Source of the DNA: Mesorhizobium sp. B2-1-8 | GTDB taxonomy: Bacteria; Pseudomonadota; Alphaproteobacteria; Rhizobiales; Rhizobiaceae | Reading direction: 5' to 3' | Assembly (NCBI RefSeq): GCF_006442545.2 | Contig: NZ_CP083952.1 | Coordinates: forward strand, 3,511,501-3,575,500 | DNA: 64,000 nt | In this document: positions 1 to 8,577 of the stretch, one piece after another | How positions within the stretch are numbered: the first letter of the stretch is position 1 | Layout: each line of letters opens with the position of its first letter | The notes under the pieces: model-generated | Told to the model about the DNA's origin: nothing | What the model saw: the letters and a program-made list of their open reading frames with translations, nothing else | Databases searched by the model: none | Position numbers and translations under genes: made by a program

Positions 1-649
1 GGGTCGATTGCATGTGCCAGCCCATCTTGTGCTCGTTGGCGCCGAAGGAGAGGCCGGGCGCATCCTTGGGCACGACAATAGTGGAGATGCCTTTCGGGCC
101 GTCGGCGCCGGTGCGCACCATGACGGCGTAGACATCGCTGTCGCCAGCGCCGGAGATGAACTGCTTGGCGCCGTTGAGAACATAGTCGCCGCCGCTCTTC
201 ACCGCGCGCGTCTTCAATGCGGCGGCATCGGAGCCGGAACCCGGCTCGGTCAGGCAATAGCTCGCCAGCCATTCCATGGAGGTGAGCTTCGGCAGGAAGC
301 GCTGGCGTTGTTCTTCATTGCCGAAACGGTCGATCATCGAAGCCACCATGTTGTGGATCGAGATGAAGGAAGAAAAGGCCGGATCGGCATGTGACAGCGC
401 TTCGAAGATCAACACCGCGTCGAGCCGGCCGAGCGCGGAACCGCCGACGTCGTCCCTGATATAGATGCCGCCGAGTCCGAGCGGTCCGGTTTCACGGATC
501 ACGTCGGCGGGGAAGTGTTTCCTGCGATCCCAGTCGAGCGCGTTCGGCGCGACGCGATCTGCGGCGAAGGCCTGCGCCATCTCCTGGATGGCGCGCTGTT
601 CCTCGTTGAGTTCGAACTGGCTGGTGCTCGCATCGACCGCGGCGTCCAT
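1..649 (-). CDS. Acyl-CoA dehydrogenase, N-terminal part (cut by window edge)
   Basis: The first 216 codons of an acyl-CoA dehydrogenase, transcribed off the left edge. The protein starts [20 protein letters not shown]; the N-terminal helical domain carries a [14 protein letters not shown] segment, and the flavin/substrate region has the family signature [15 protein letters not shown] near residues 135-149, followed by a FISGAGDSD segment. The enzyme oxidises a short or branched acyl-CoA to the enoyl-CoA with FAD and passes electrons to ETF. The sequence resembles the isobutyryl-CoA dehydrogenase (valine catabolism) subgroup, but the C-terminal half with the catalytic glutamate lies outside the window, so substrate is inferred only. 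Confidence 0.85.
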   Translation of the reverse strand, partial: MDAAVDASTSQFELNEEQRAIQEMAQAFAADRVAPNALDWDRRKHFPADVIRETGPLGLGGIYIRDDVGGSALGRLDAVLIFEALSHADPAFSSFISIHNMVASMIDRFGNEEQRQRFLPKLTSMEWLASYCLTEPGSGSDAAALKTRAVKSGGDYVLNGAKQFISGAGDSDVYAVMVRTGADGPKGISTIVVPKDAPGLSFGANEHKMGWHMQST

Positions 650-785
650 GGCGTGCTCCCTGATGTCTGACCTGCTGGCCTGTCTTTTTTGGCTTTGCGC
701 GCGCACCAATCTAGACCAATGATGCCGCCGCGCAACCCGACCTTCCGCGGAGCGGCTGTGCACCAATGCATGCCCGGAGCAAGAT

Positions 786-1400
786 GTGACGACAAAATTC
801 GATGAGCTGTTGGGACAGTTCCACGCCTATCTTGCTTCCGTCGATGACACCCCGGTGCGCGAGGCCGTGGCGCGCATCGGCTGGGACATGCCGGCCCGCG
901 ATCTGGAGCCGCATGCGCTTGGCTGCCTGCGCCATCTGGATCGCGCGACTGAGCTGGCGCCGACGGCCGCGAAACCGCTGGTGCAATTGCTGGCACGGCA
1001 GCGCAACGACCTCCATTGGGGGCAGACTTACAGCGAAGCGGATTTCGGAAAAGATTTCATCGACAATTACGGCTGGCTGGAAATCTTCGGCACGCGCGGC
1101 CATTTCGCCAATGACGTTGTCGCGGCCGGCCTGCTGATCCTTGGGCCCGGGATCGTCTATCCCGACCACCATCACGTTGCCGAGGAGATCTATATTCCGC
1201 TGACCGGCGGCACCGAATGGCGCATGGGCGAGGGCGGCTTTCGCACGCGTGAAGCCGGCGAGGTCGTCCACCACGCTTCCAATGTCAACCATGCCATGCG
1301 CACGGGCAAGGAACCGTTGCTGGCGCTTTATATCTGGCGCGGCGGGCCGCTGGCGCAGAAATCCACGATCACCGGAACCGCGACGCAGGGCCGGAGCTGA
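786..1400 (+). CDS. DMSP-lyase-like cupin protein
   Basis: A 204-residue protein with a GTG start. The C-terminal half is a cupin barrel resembling bacterial dimethylsulfoniopropionate lyases of the DddQ/DddL type. The metal site is visible: three histidines at 128-130, E134, Y136 and a distal H169, giving the H-x3-E-x-Y ... H arrangement and spacing of DddQ-type enzymes. Family members cleave DMSP to dimethylsulfide and acrylate, but many relatives have other or unknown substrates, so DMSP activity is only a possibility. The TGA stop shares one base with the cobQ ATG, so the two are probably co-translated; the link to cobalamin synthesis is unexplained. Confidence 0.75.
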   Translation: MTTKFDELLGQFHAYLASVDDTPVREAVARIGWDMPARDLEPHALGCLRHLDRATELAPTAAKPLVQLLARQRNDLHWGQTYSEADFGKDFIDNYGWLEIFGTRGHFANDVVAAGLLILGPGIVYPDHHHVAEEIYIPLTGGTEWRMGEGGFRTREAGEVVHHASNVNHAMRTGKEPLLALYIWRGGPLAQKSTITGTATQGRS

Positions 1401-2875
1401 TGACTAGGGCAATCATGCTGCAAGGCACGGGTTCGGATGTCGGCAAGACGGTGCTGGTCGCCGGGCTGTGCCGCGCCGCCAGGAATCGCGGCCTGAAGGT
1501 GCGGCCGTTCAAGCCGCAGAACATGTCGAACAACGCTGCCGTTGCCGATATTCCCGGTGACAACAACCATGACGGCGGCGAGATCGGCCGCGCGCAATGG
1601 CTGCAGGCGATCGCTTGCGGGGTTACGCCGTCGGTCCATATGAACCCGGTGCTGCTCAAGCCGCAGACCGATGTCGGCGCCCAGGTCATCGTCCAGGGCA
1701 AGGTGTTCGGCGAAGCGCGGGCGCGCGACTATCAGGCGCTGAAGAGCCGGCTGATGGATGCGGTGCTCGATTCCTGGGGCAAGGTCGGCGAGGGCGCCGA
1801 TCTCGTCATCGTCGAGGGTGCCGGCTCGCCAGCCGAAATCAACCTCAGAAGTCGCGACATCGCCAATATGGGTTTTGCCACGCGCGCCGACGTGCCGGTG
1901 GTGCTGGTCGGCGACATCGATCGCGGCGGCGTCATCGCCTCGGTCGCCGGAACGCATCTGATCCTGCCGGAAGAGGACCGGCGCATGATCGTCGGCTACC
2001 TCATCAACAAGTTCCGGGGCGATGTTTCGCTGTTCGATGACGGCCTGAAGGCGATCGAGAAATTCACGGGATGGCGCTGTTTTGGCGTCGTGCCGTGGCT
2101 GAAGGCGGCGGCCCGGCTGCCCTCGGAGGATTCGGTGGTGCTGGAGCGGCTGGCGTCCGGCGAAGCGCGCGCGCTGAAAGTGGCGGTGCCGGTGCTTGGC
2201 CGCATCGCCAATTTCGACGATCTCGACCCGCTCAAGGCCGAGCCGCAGGTCGAGGTGGTCTTCGTGCCTCCGGGAAAGAAGCTGCCGGCCGATGCCGGGC
2301 TGGTGGTCATTCCCGGCTCCAAGTCGACGATCGGCGACCTCTTGAAGTTTCGCGAGAATGCCTGGGACCGGGACTTAGCGGCGCACCGCAAGCGCGGCGG
2401 CCATGTCGTCGGCATTTGCGGCGGCTTCCAGATGCTCGGCCGCGTGGTGCGCGATCCCGACGGCATCGAAGGCAGCGTCACCGAGGCCGAAGGGCTGGGT
2501 TTGCTCGATATCGAAACGGTGATGGAGCCGGAGAAGACGGTGCGCAATGTCAGCGCCCGCTCGGTGCCGTTCGACCTGCCGCTCGAGGGCTACGAGATTC
2601 ATCTCGGCCGCACCACCGGCCCGGACACCAGGCGACCGTCGGCGATCATCAACGGCGTCGAGGATGGTGCGATCTCCGCCGACGGCAAGGTGATCGGCAC
2701 CTATATGCACGGTCTGTTCGGCGCCGATGCCTTTCGGGGAAAATTCCTCGAAAGCCTCGGCATCAAAGGCGGGGGCATCGATTACCGGGCCGAGGTCGAG
2801 CGGGCGCTGGACGAGGTCGCGGCCGAGCTGGAGGGCCATCTCGACTGTGACGCGATTTTTGGGCTTGCTCGGTAA
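1400..2875 (+). CDS. cobQ: Cobyric acid synthase
   Basis: A 491-residue amidotransferase that amidates the b, d, e and g carboxylates of adenosylcobyrinic a,c-diamide with glutamine and ATP, giving cobyric acid in cobalamin synthesis. The N-terminal dethiobiotin-synthetase-like ATPase domain starts with the P-loop GTGSDVGKT (residues 9-17). A class I glutamine amidotransferase domain follows, with nucleophile C340 in GICGGFQMLG and the catalytic His in a GTYMHGLFG segment near 435. Length is typical. The ATG overlaps the stop of the upstream cupin gene by one base. No cobalamin riboswitch was seen upstream and no other cob gene lies in the window. Confidence 0.95.
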   Translation: MTRAIMLQGTGSDVGKTVLVAGLCRAARNRGLKVRPFKPQNMSNNAAVADIPGDNNHDGGEIGRAQWLQAIACGVTPSVHMNPVLLKPQTDVGAQVIVQGKVFGEARARDYQALKSRLMDAVLDSWGKVGEGADLVIVEGAGSPAEINLRSRDIANMGFATRADVPVVLVGDIDRGGVIASVAGTHLILPEEDRRMIVGYLINKFRGDVSLFDDGLKAIEKFTGWRCFGVVPWLKAAARLPSEDSVVLERLASGEARALKVAVPVLGRIANFDDLDPLKAEPQVEVVFVPPGKKLPADAGLVVIPGSKSTIGDLLKFRENAWDRDLAAHRKRGGHVVGICGGFQMLGRVVRDPDGIEGSVTEAEGLGLLDIETVMEPEKTVRNVSARSVPFDLPLEGYEIHLGRTTGPDTRRPSAIINGVEDGAISADGKVIGTYMHGLFGADAFRGKFLESLGIKGGGIDYRAEVERALDEVAAELEGHLDCDAIFGLAR

Positions 2876-2904
2876 GCCCGTAACATAGGCGATCAGCTGA
2901 AACG

Positions 2905-2985
2905 CCCGACACTTCGTCATCCACGGGCGGAGCAAGGAGCGCAGCGACGCGGCGCAGACCCGAGGATCCATGCCGCGACTTGGCG
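2905..2985. repeat. Intergenic palindromic repeat
   Basis: Between cobQ and the VOC gene lies a segment with imperfect inverted arms, TCATCCACGGG on the left and CCCGAGGATCC on the right, around a GC-rich centre (GCAAGGAGCGCAGCGACGCG). The right arm continues into CATGCCGCGACT. It encodes no plausible protein and resembles repeated intergenic elements of Mesorhizobium from memory; copy number cannot be judged here. Confidence 0.5.
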
Positions 2986-3002
2986 GACACAAGCATGCTG
3001 AT

Positions 3003-3422
3003 TCAAGCCTTTTCACCTGCCTTCGGCCAGTAGGTGCCGAACGACCAGACATTGCCTTCGGGATCACGGCAGATGAATTCGCGGCTGCCATAATCGCGGT
3101 TCGTCAGTTCCTGGATGATCGTCGCGCCGCCCCTTCTGGCTTTGGCGTAGGCGGCGTCGGCATCGTCGACGGCGATATAGATCGACTTGCCGCCGCCTGA
3201 ACCGGGTTCGCCGACCATCTTGCCGTAGTCGTCGTCGCGCACCGTGCCCAACATGATCATCGAAGAGCCGAAGACCAGTTCGGCATGGTGCACGACATCG
3301 CCTTCGCCATAGCGGGCGCGAACGCTGAAGCCGAAGGCTTCACAGAGCCAGTCGATCATTTTCGCCGCGTTTTTGTAACGCAGGGCAGGGTAGAGGCGGG
3401 GGGCTTCAGTGGTTGCGGGCAT
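3003..3422 (-). CDS. VOC-family (glyoxalase/bleomycin-resistance fold) protein
   Basis: A 139-residue protein of the vicinal oxygen chelate superfamily, close to PhnB/YdeE-like members, with one pair of beta-alpha-beta-beta-beta modules: an LYPALRYKNAAKMIDWLCEAF start and an EFICRDPEGNVWSFGTY end. The ATG at 3422 is preferred because AAGGAGGT lies six bases upstream; an in-frame Met 12 codons further up has no such site. It lies 72 bp downstream of an AraC regulator on the same strand, and such pairs are common. Substrate unknown; metal ligands cannot be assigned with certainty. Confidence 0.8.
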   Translation of the reverse strand: MPATTEAPRLYPALRYKNAAKMIDWLCEAFGFSVRARYGEGDVVHHAELVFGSSMIMLGTVRDDDYGKMVGEPGSGGGKSIYIAVDDADAAYAKARRGGATIIQELTNRDYGSREFICRDPEGNVWSFGTYWPKAGEKA

Positions 3423-3494
3423 GGGAACCTCCTTCATCTGGATTGGTCTATTCCTCACACTGTTCGAAGACCGTTCCAGCGTCTTGAAGAAATG

Positions 3495-4325
3495 TTACCT
3501 GGCCGAAAGTGCCGTCGGCGTCTCGCCGGCAAGAACGCGGAACTCGCGCACCAGATGCGCCTGGTCGGCATAGCCGCAATCAGCGGCGACATCGGCCCAG
3601 TCGGCGGTCGGCTGCTTCGACAGGCGGAGCGCCCGGTTGAAACGGACGATGCGCGATAGCGTCTTGGGGCCGACGCCGGTCGCGTCGAAGAATTTGTCGG
3701 CGAGGTGTTTGCGGCTCCAGCCCAGCCGTTCGGCAAGCGATGCAATCCGGGTCCGGCCGCCGGACGCGATGATGCGGTCATAGGCCCAGGCGATTTCGAG
3801 CGGCGTCTCGGTGGTGCTCTCAAGGCGGGCGGCGACGAAAGCTTCGGCAATATCGAAACGTGCCGTCCAGTCAGGCGCGTTGCCGAGCCGTTCGCGCAAC
3901 GCCGCGCCTTCCGCGCCAAGTAAGTCATCGAGGACGACCATGCTGTCAGTCAATTCGCTCATAGGCAGGCGGAAGAAGCGGCGTGCGCCAAGGGGGGTGA
4001 AATTGACCTGAACGCAGCAGGCTCCGCCGAAGGATTCGATCATCACCGGCCCGGCGAAAAGGCCGGCGGCGAAACTGGCGAAGCGGTCATTGTCATCAGG
4101 CGCCCTGCCGAGGCCGATGGCGAACGGTTCGGCGAAGCTGATCACCAACGGCACCGTCAGCGATGCATACTCGACATTGCGAAAATGGCCGGGAGCAGTT
4201 TCGCGGTAACCGCAGATGTCAGTGACGACACCGGCGAGTTCAGCGCCGGGGACGCGCCGCATTATCTCGAAGCGACCGGCAATGGACTGGTCGCGTTCCT
4301 TGCGGTGTTGCATCTCCACCGGCAT
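3495..4325 (-). CDS. AraC-family transcriptional regulator
   Basis: A 276-residue regulator. The C-terminal third is a two-helix-turn-helix AraC domain (SLAERLGWSRKHLADKFF for the first helix pair, WADVAADCGYADQAHLVREF for the second). The N-terminal domain is a ligand or partner module without a recognisable cupin motif. The ATG at 4325 has GGAGGAAAGCG just upstream, which decides this start over a longer frame. It likely controls itself and the VOC gene that follows at 3422, since both lie on the minus strand with only 72 bp between them; the ligand is unknown. Confidence 0.88.
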   Translation of the reverse strand: MPVEMQHRKERDQSIAGRFEIMRRVPGAELAGVVTDICGYRETAPGHFRNVEYASLTVPLVISFAEPFAIGLGRAPDDNDRFASFAAGLFAGPVMIESFGGACCVQVNFTPLGARRFFRLPMSELTDSMVVLDDLLGAEGAALRERLGNAPDWTARFDIAEAFVAARLESTTETPLEIAWAYDRIIASGGRTRIASLAERLGWSRKHLADKFFDATGVGPKTLSRIVRFNRALRLSKQPTADWADVAADCGYADQAHLVREFRVLAGETPTALSAR

Positions 4326-4370
4326 CGCTTTCCTCCGCAGTGAAGAATCTAGCAGACCACCGCCCAACAT

Positions 4371-4398
4371 CAAAAGCGCCCGGCTTTTGACCGGGCGC
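4371..4398 (-). terminator. Rho-independent terminator after the small membrane protein gene
   Basis: Perfect 8-bp stem GCGCCCGG/CCGGGCGC around a 7-base loop (4376-4398). Read on the minus strand it is followed by TTTTG, placing it just after the stop of the 56-residue membrane protein and before the AraC gene start. Confidence 0.75.
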
Positions 4399-4424
4399 TC
4401 CACGTTATCCAGGATTTCTGGTAT

Positions 4425-4595
4425 TTACGCGCCGCGCATCAGGCAGCCGGCGGCGAGCACGATGTAGGCGACGAGCATGATCCACACCGATGCGAGCGGA
4501 ATGAACGCAAGGACGCCAAACCCGGCGAGAAGACCGATGATGGCGATAACAAGGGAGATGATGAAGACAATCTGGGTAGGCGCGCTGAGATTCAT
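4425..4595 (-). CDS. Small two-helix membrane protein
   Basis: A 56-residue hydrophobic protein (MNLSAPTQIVFIISLVIAII...), with two likely transmembrane segments at about residues 8-28 and 32-52 and no charged residue until the C-terminal MRGA. The start at 4595 is chosen because GGAGG lies seven bases upstream; an upstream Met six codons earlier would use this same Shine-Dalgarno as coding sequence. It is followed by a terminator, so it is probably a monocistronic transcript. Function unknown; proteins of this size and pattern are common in rhizobia. Confidence 0.65.
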   Translation of the reverse strand: MNLSAPTQIVFIISLVIAIIGLLAGFGVLAFIPLASVWIMLVAYIVLAAGCLMRGA

Positions 4596-4646
4596 GTCTG
4601 GTCCCTCCAACATGATTCGAACAATGTCATTGTAACAGGCGCGTGA

Positions 4647-5432
4647 TCACACACCAATCATGACGCGCAGCGGGTTGGCCGGATCCGCCAGCAGCTTCAC
4701 GGCCAGGGCCACGCAGACGATGACCAGCAGCGGCTTGATCAGTTTGGCGCCAATGCGCATGGCAAGGCTGGCACCAAGCCGGGCGCCGAGGAACTGGGCA
4801 ACGCCCATCATCAGGCCGATTTTCCACGAGATGACGCCGACGGCGGCAAAGACGATGAAGCCGCCAATGTTGGAGGCGAAGTTGAGCAGCTTGGTGTGCG
4901 CGGTCGCCTTGAGCACGCCGTAGCCGGCGAGCGTCACGAAGGCCAGCATGTAGAAGGAACCGGCGCCCGGCCCGAACACGCCGTCATAGAAGCCGATGGC
5001 CGGCACCAGGGTCACGCCGAACAGGAAGGGCGACAGGCGCTCGGCCCGGTCGACATCGTTCATGTTAGGCTTGAGGGCGAAATATAGCGCGATGGCAATC
5101 AGCACCAGCGGCAGGGCCGCGCGCAACAGGTCGCCGGGCACGATCGTGGCCAGCAATGCGCCGATGGCACCGCCGGCAAGGGCCAGCAGCGCCGATGGCA
5201 ATTGCCGGCGCAGATCGACATGGCCTTTCGAGGCATAGTGGATCGTCGCCGACCCGGAGCCGAACATGCCTTGCAGTTTGTTGGTTCCAAGCGCCTCGAC
5301 CGGCGAGAAACCGGCCAGTAGCAGCGCCGGAATGGTGATCAGTCCGCCGCCGCCGGCAATCGAATCGACAAAACCCGCGGCGAAAGCCGCGAAGGCGAGC
5401 ATGGCGATGGACTGGGCGGTGAGGTCGATCAT
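4647..5432 (-). CDS. TauE/SafE (TSUP) family membrane exporter
   Basis: A 261-residue inner-membrane protein with about eight transmembrane segments and the duplicated family signatures: AGFVDSIAGGGGLITIPALL near residues 19-38 with GTNKLQG following, and a second-half counterpart GFYDGVFGPGAGSFYMLAFV. TSUP proteins export sulfite, sulfoacetate or related organic anions. No sulfur-metabolism gene is adjacent, so the substrate is open. Length is typical and the gene looks intact. Confidence 0.88.
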   Translation of the reverse strand: MIDLTAQSIAMLAFAAFAAGFVDSIAGGGGLITIPALLLAGFSPVEALGTNKLQGMFGSGSATIHYASKGHVDLRRQLPSALLALAGGAIGALLATIVPGDLLRAALPLVLIAIALYFALKPNMNDVDRAERLSPFLFGVTLVPAIGFYDGVFGPGAGSFYMLAFVTLAGYGVLKATAHTKLLNFASNIGGFIVFAAVGVISWKIGLMMGVAQFLGARLGASLAMRIGAKLIKPLLVIVCVALAVKLLADPANPLRVMIGV

Positions 5433-5550
5433 CTGATGGGTCGAGATGTCCGGTCGGCTGAGATAGCGCGCGTTCGACCACGACCACCCCGTTTGCGCAA
5501 GGCCGATTCCGCGCTAATTCTATTTGAAGGGAATCGGAAAGGGGCCGTTC

Positions 5551-5982
5551 ATGGCATTCGCGTTGCTGGACCAGATACGCTCGATCTTCGACGGCGACCC
5601 TGGCGTGCGCAAGGTCGCGGACGATCCCGTCCTGTCGGCGGAGCTGCTGATGCTGTTCCGCATGATCCTGGCCGACGGCACGGTCAGCGAGAGCGAGATG
5701 GTTGCCTTCCGGCGCATCTGCAAGGATGCCTTCGGCATTCCGGAAACCAGCATCGACAGCGTCATCGAATATCTCAACGAATTCGGCTACGAGACCAACG
5801 GCTCGCAGGCGATCGCGCTGTTCCGCGACCTCGACATCGAGCGGCGCAAGCAATTGGCGCAGCACATGGCCGAGATCGCCAAGGCGGATTCGCAGCTGGC
5901 CGAAACCGAGGTGCGCCTGTTGCGCCGCACGCTCGATTTGCTCGACATCAGCCCGGTTGATGTCGTGAAGCCGGACGAGTAG
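5551..5982 (+). CDS. TerB-like (tellurite-resistance fold) protein
   Basis: A 143-residue all-helical protein with the TerB/DjlA-N pattern: MILADGTVSESEMVAFRRIC near residues 38-57 and a second acidic helical repeat ending in AKADSQLAETEVRLLRRTLD. In TerB these acidic stretches bind metal. No other ter genes are near, so a direct role in tellurite resistance is not supported. The start at 5551 is chosen because GGAAAGGGG lies about eight bases upstream. Confidence 0.75.
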   Translation: MAFALLDQIRSIFDGDPGVRKVADDPVLSAELLMLFRMILADGTVSESEMVAFRRICKDAFGIPETSIDSVIEYLNEFGYETNGSQAIALFRDLDIERRKQLAQHMAEIAKADSQLAETEVRLLRRTLDLLDISPVDVVKPDE

Positions 5983-6088
5983 GGGCGGATGTCCCGGCCG
6001 GGGGGCCTACTGCCTGCGGCAGCTCCCCGGCGTTCGCGGCCTTCCATCGTGCCACCGGCACGATGGATTCGCTTCGCGAACCGGCTGC

Positions 6089-7711
6089 TCACCCCTGTTC
6101 CTGCAGCCGACGAGCGATCGCGCGATGCAAATCCGGGGCGGCGGTGACCAGCGCCCTGGCGGCCTCGGATTGCGGGTGGTCCAGCACTTCGTTGGTCTTG
6201 CCGCGCTCAACGATCTTGCCGTCATGCATGACCAGCACTTCATCCGTGATGGCGCGGGCGACGGTAAGGTCATGGGTGATGAAGAGATAGGCGATGCCAA
6301 GCTTCTGGTTGAGATCGGCGAACAGGTCGAGGATCTGGGCGCGGATCGAGACATCGAGCGCCGAGACCGGCTCGTCGGCGACCACCAGTTTCGGGCGGGT
6401 GATGATGGCGCGGGCGATCGACAGGCGCTGGCGCTGGCCGCCCGAAAACTCGTGCGGGTATTTGTCCATGTCGCGTTGGTCGAGGCCGACCTCGTGGAGC
6501 GCATGCGCCACCATCTCCCGGCGCTCGGCGCGCGTCGGTTTTTTCGCCAGGACATGCAACGGCTCGGCGACCAGCCTCTCGACCTTCTGGCGTGGATCGA
6601 AGGAGCCGTAGGGGTCCTGGAAAACGACCTGCATGTCGCGCCTGGCCGGCTTCAGCTCGGCTTCGCTCTTGCCGGTGATGGCTTCGCCGCGAAACCGGAT
6701 CGTGCCTGAACCCGGTCTGTCCAGTGCCAGGATCATGCGGGCAAGGGTCGACTTACCGCAGCCGGAGCGGCCGACCAGCGCCACCGACTGGCCCGGCGCC
6801 ATCGACAGGGAGACGTCGTCGACCGCGCGGATAGCAGGCGCGCGCCTGAACAGCGAGATGCGGCGGCCGGGGTAATCGCGGGTGACGCCTTCGACCTGGA
6901 GCAAAGGTTTGTCCGTCCCGACACTGTGAGGCCTGGCGCGCGCCGGAACATGCATCGAAGCCTGCGCCAGTTGGCGCGTATAGGGGTGGAGCTGACCGGA
7001 GAGCGTGCGCGCGGTGTCGCCTGCTTCCATCACCTCGCCATGGCGCAGGATGGTGATGCGGTCCGCCATCTCGGTCACGACAGCCAGATCATGCGAGATC
7101 AGCAGCAGGCCCATGCGGTTCTCCGCCACGAGGTCGCGCAGGAGGTCGAGGATCTGCGCCTGCAGCACCACGTCGAGCGCCGTCGTCGGCTCATCGGCGA
7201 TCAGCAGCTTCGGCTTCAGCGCGCAGGCGATGGCGATGACGACGCGCTGGCGCTGGCCGCCGGACAGTTCGTGCGGATAGCGCGACAGCGGGAATTTCGC
7301 TTCGGGCAGGCCGACGCGGTCGAGCATTTTTCGCGCCCGCTCCTCGGCCTCGGCGCGGCTCGCCCTAACGTGCCAGCGTATGCCTTCGGCCACCTGTTCG
7401 CCGATCGTCTTGACCGGATTGAGCGCTGTCATCGGTTCCTGGAACACCATGCCGATGTCGTCGCCGCGCAGGGCGCACATCTGGTCCTCGGTTGCCCTCA
7501 GGATGTCGATGCCGTCGAATGTGACGCGCCCGGTGGCGCGTGCGGCATGGGGCAGGAGCCGCATCACCGTCAGCGCGGTTATCGATTTGCCGGAGCCGGA
7601 TTCGCCGACCAGCCCCATGACTTCGCCCGGCGCGACGGAGAGCTCCATATCTTTCAGGATCTGTGTGTCGCCGATGGCCAGCGACAAATTGTCGACTTCG
7701 AGCAGGCTCAT
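6089..7711 (-). CDS. Peptide-type ABC transporter, double ATPase subunit
   Basis: A 540-residue fusion of two ABC ATPase domains (DppD-like then DppF-like). Domain 1 has Walker A GESGSGKSIT and signature LSGGQRQR; domain 2 has Walker A GRSGCGKSTL, signature FSGGQRQR and a second VVADEPVSALD Walker B. It powers uptake by the two permeases encoded immediately upstream. The ATG at 7711 overlaps the previous stop as ATGA, which fixes the start; a much longer open frame extending up to 8380 is antisense-like read-through of the permease gene. It is the last gene of the operon starting at 11214. Confidence 0.93.
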   Translation of the reverse strand: MSLLEVDNLSLAIGDTQILKDMELSVAPGEVMGLVGESGSGKSITALTVMRLLPHAARATGRVTFDGIDILRATEDQMCALRGDDIGMVFQEPMTALNPVKTIGEQVAEGIRWHVRASRAEAEERARKMLDRVGLPEAKFPLSRYPHELSGGQRQRVVIAIACALKPKLLIADEPTTALDVVLQAQILDLLRDLVAENRMGLLLISHDLAVVTEMADRITILRHGEVMEAGDTARTLSGQLHPYTRQLAQASMHVPARARPHSVGTDKPLLQVEGVTRDYPGRRISLFRRAPAIRAVDDVSLSMAPGQSVALVGRSGCGKSTLARMILALDRPGSGTIRFRGEAITGKSEAELKPARRDMQVVFQDPYGSFDPRQKVERLVAEPLHVLAKKPTRAERREMVAHALHEVGLDQRDMDKYPHEFSGGQRQRLSIARAIITRPKLVVADEPVSALDVSIRAQILDLFADLNQKLGIAYLFITHDLTVARAITDEVLVMHDGKIVERGKTNEVLDHPQSEAARALVTAAPDLHRAIARRLQEQG

Positions 7712-8577
7712 CGCTGCCGCCGCGATTTCGGGTCGAGAATGTCGGCGATGCCGTCGCCCAGGAGGTTCAGGCCGAGCACGGTGACGACGATCGCCATGCC
7801 GGGGAAGATCGCCATCCACGGCGCCACCACCATGCGCGTCTGGGCGTCGAACAGCATGCGGCCCCAGCTCGGCATAGGCGGCTGCGCGCCGAGGCCGAGA
7901 TAGGAAAGCCCGGCTTCGGCCAGGATGCCCAGCGCGAACTGGATCGTGCCCTGCACCAGCAGCAACGTGGCGATGTTGGGCAGCACATGTTCGATCGATA
8001 TCTGCGTGCTGCTCTTGCCGGCGGCGCGTGCGGCAAGGATGAATTCGCGCGGCCAGATGGCAAGCGCGCCGGCGCGGGCAACGCGGGCAAAGACCGGAAT
8101 GTTGAAGATGCCGATGGCGATGATGGCGTTGACGGCGCCCGGCCCGAAAATGGCGGTGATCATGATCGCCGACAGCAGCGCGGGGAAAGCGAAGACGAGG
8201 TCGTTGACGCGCATCAGCGCCTCGTCGACGAGGCCGCCGCGCGCCGCCGCGAAGGCGCCGAGCGGCACGCCGATCCCCATGCCGATACCGACGGCGACCA
8301 GCGCCACGGCAATCGAGTTGCGGGCGCCGACCATGATCATCGACAGGATGTCGCGGCCGAAATGGTCGGTGCCGAACCAATGGGCCAGCGAGGGGCCTTG
8401 CGTCTTGTCCGCTATGACCAGCTTCGTCACATCGTAAGGCGTCCAGACATAGGAGACGATGGCCATCGCAAGGATCAGCACGGTGATGACGAAGCCGGCG
8501 ACGAATGCGATATTCCCAAACGCCTTGGCCAGGATGCCGCGGAACGTCTCGTCGGGGATGTCGATGCGCAGCGTCAT
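7708..8577 (-). CDS. Peptide-type ABC transporter permease (DppC-like)
   Basis: A 289-residue inner-membrane permease with the N-terminal GTDHFGRDILSMI segment characteristic of DppC/OppC proteins, about six transmembrane helices, and the EAA loop region (EFILAARAAGKSSTQISIEH) that contacts the ATPase. Both ends overlap neighbours as ATGA, so it is translationally coupled to the DppB-like permease upstream and the ATPase downstream. Confidence 0.92.
   Translation of the reverse strand: MTLRIDIPDETFRGILAKAFGNIAFVAGFVITVLILAMAIVSYVWTPYDVTKLVIADKTQGPSLAHWFGTDHFGRDILSMIMVGARNSIAVALVAVGIGMGIGVPLGAFAAARGGLVDEALMRVNDLVFAFPALLSAIMITAIFGPGAVNAIIAIGIFNIPVFARVARAGALAIWPREFILAARAAGKSSTQISIEHVLPNIATLLLVQGTIQFALGILAEAGLSYLGLGAQPPMPSWGRMLFDAQTRMVVAPWMAIFPGMAIVVTVLGLNLLGDGIADILDPKSRRQR

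Noticed and set aside
7712..8380. Long in-frame extension upstream of the double-ATPase gene
   Set aside because: It overlaps the DppC-like permease in another frame, is Arg/His/Pro-rich, and the ATGA-coupled start at 7711 begins the conserved domain.
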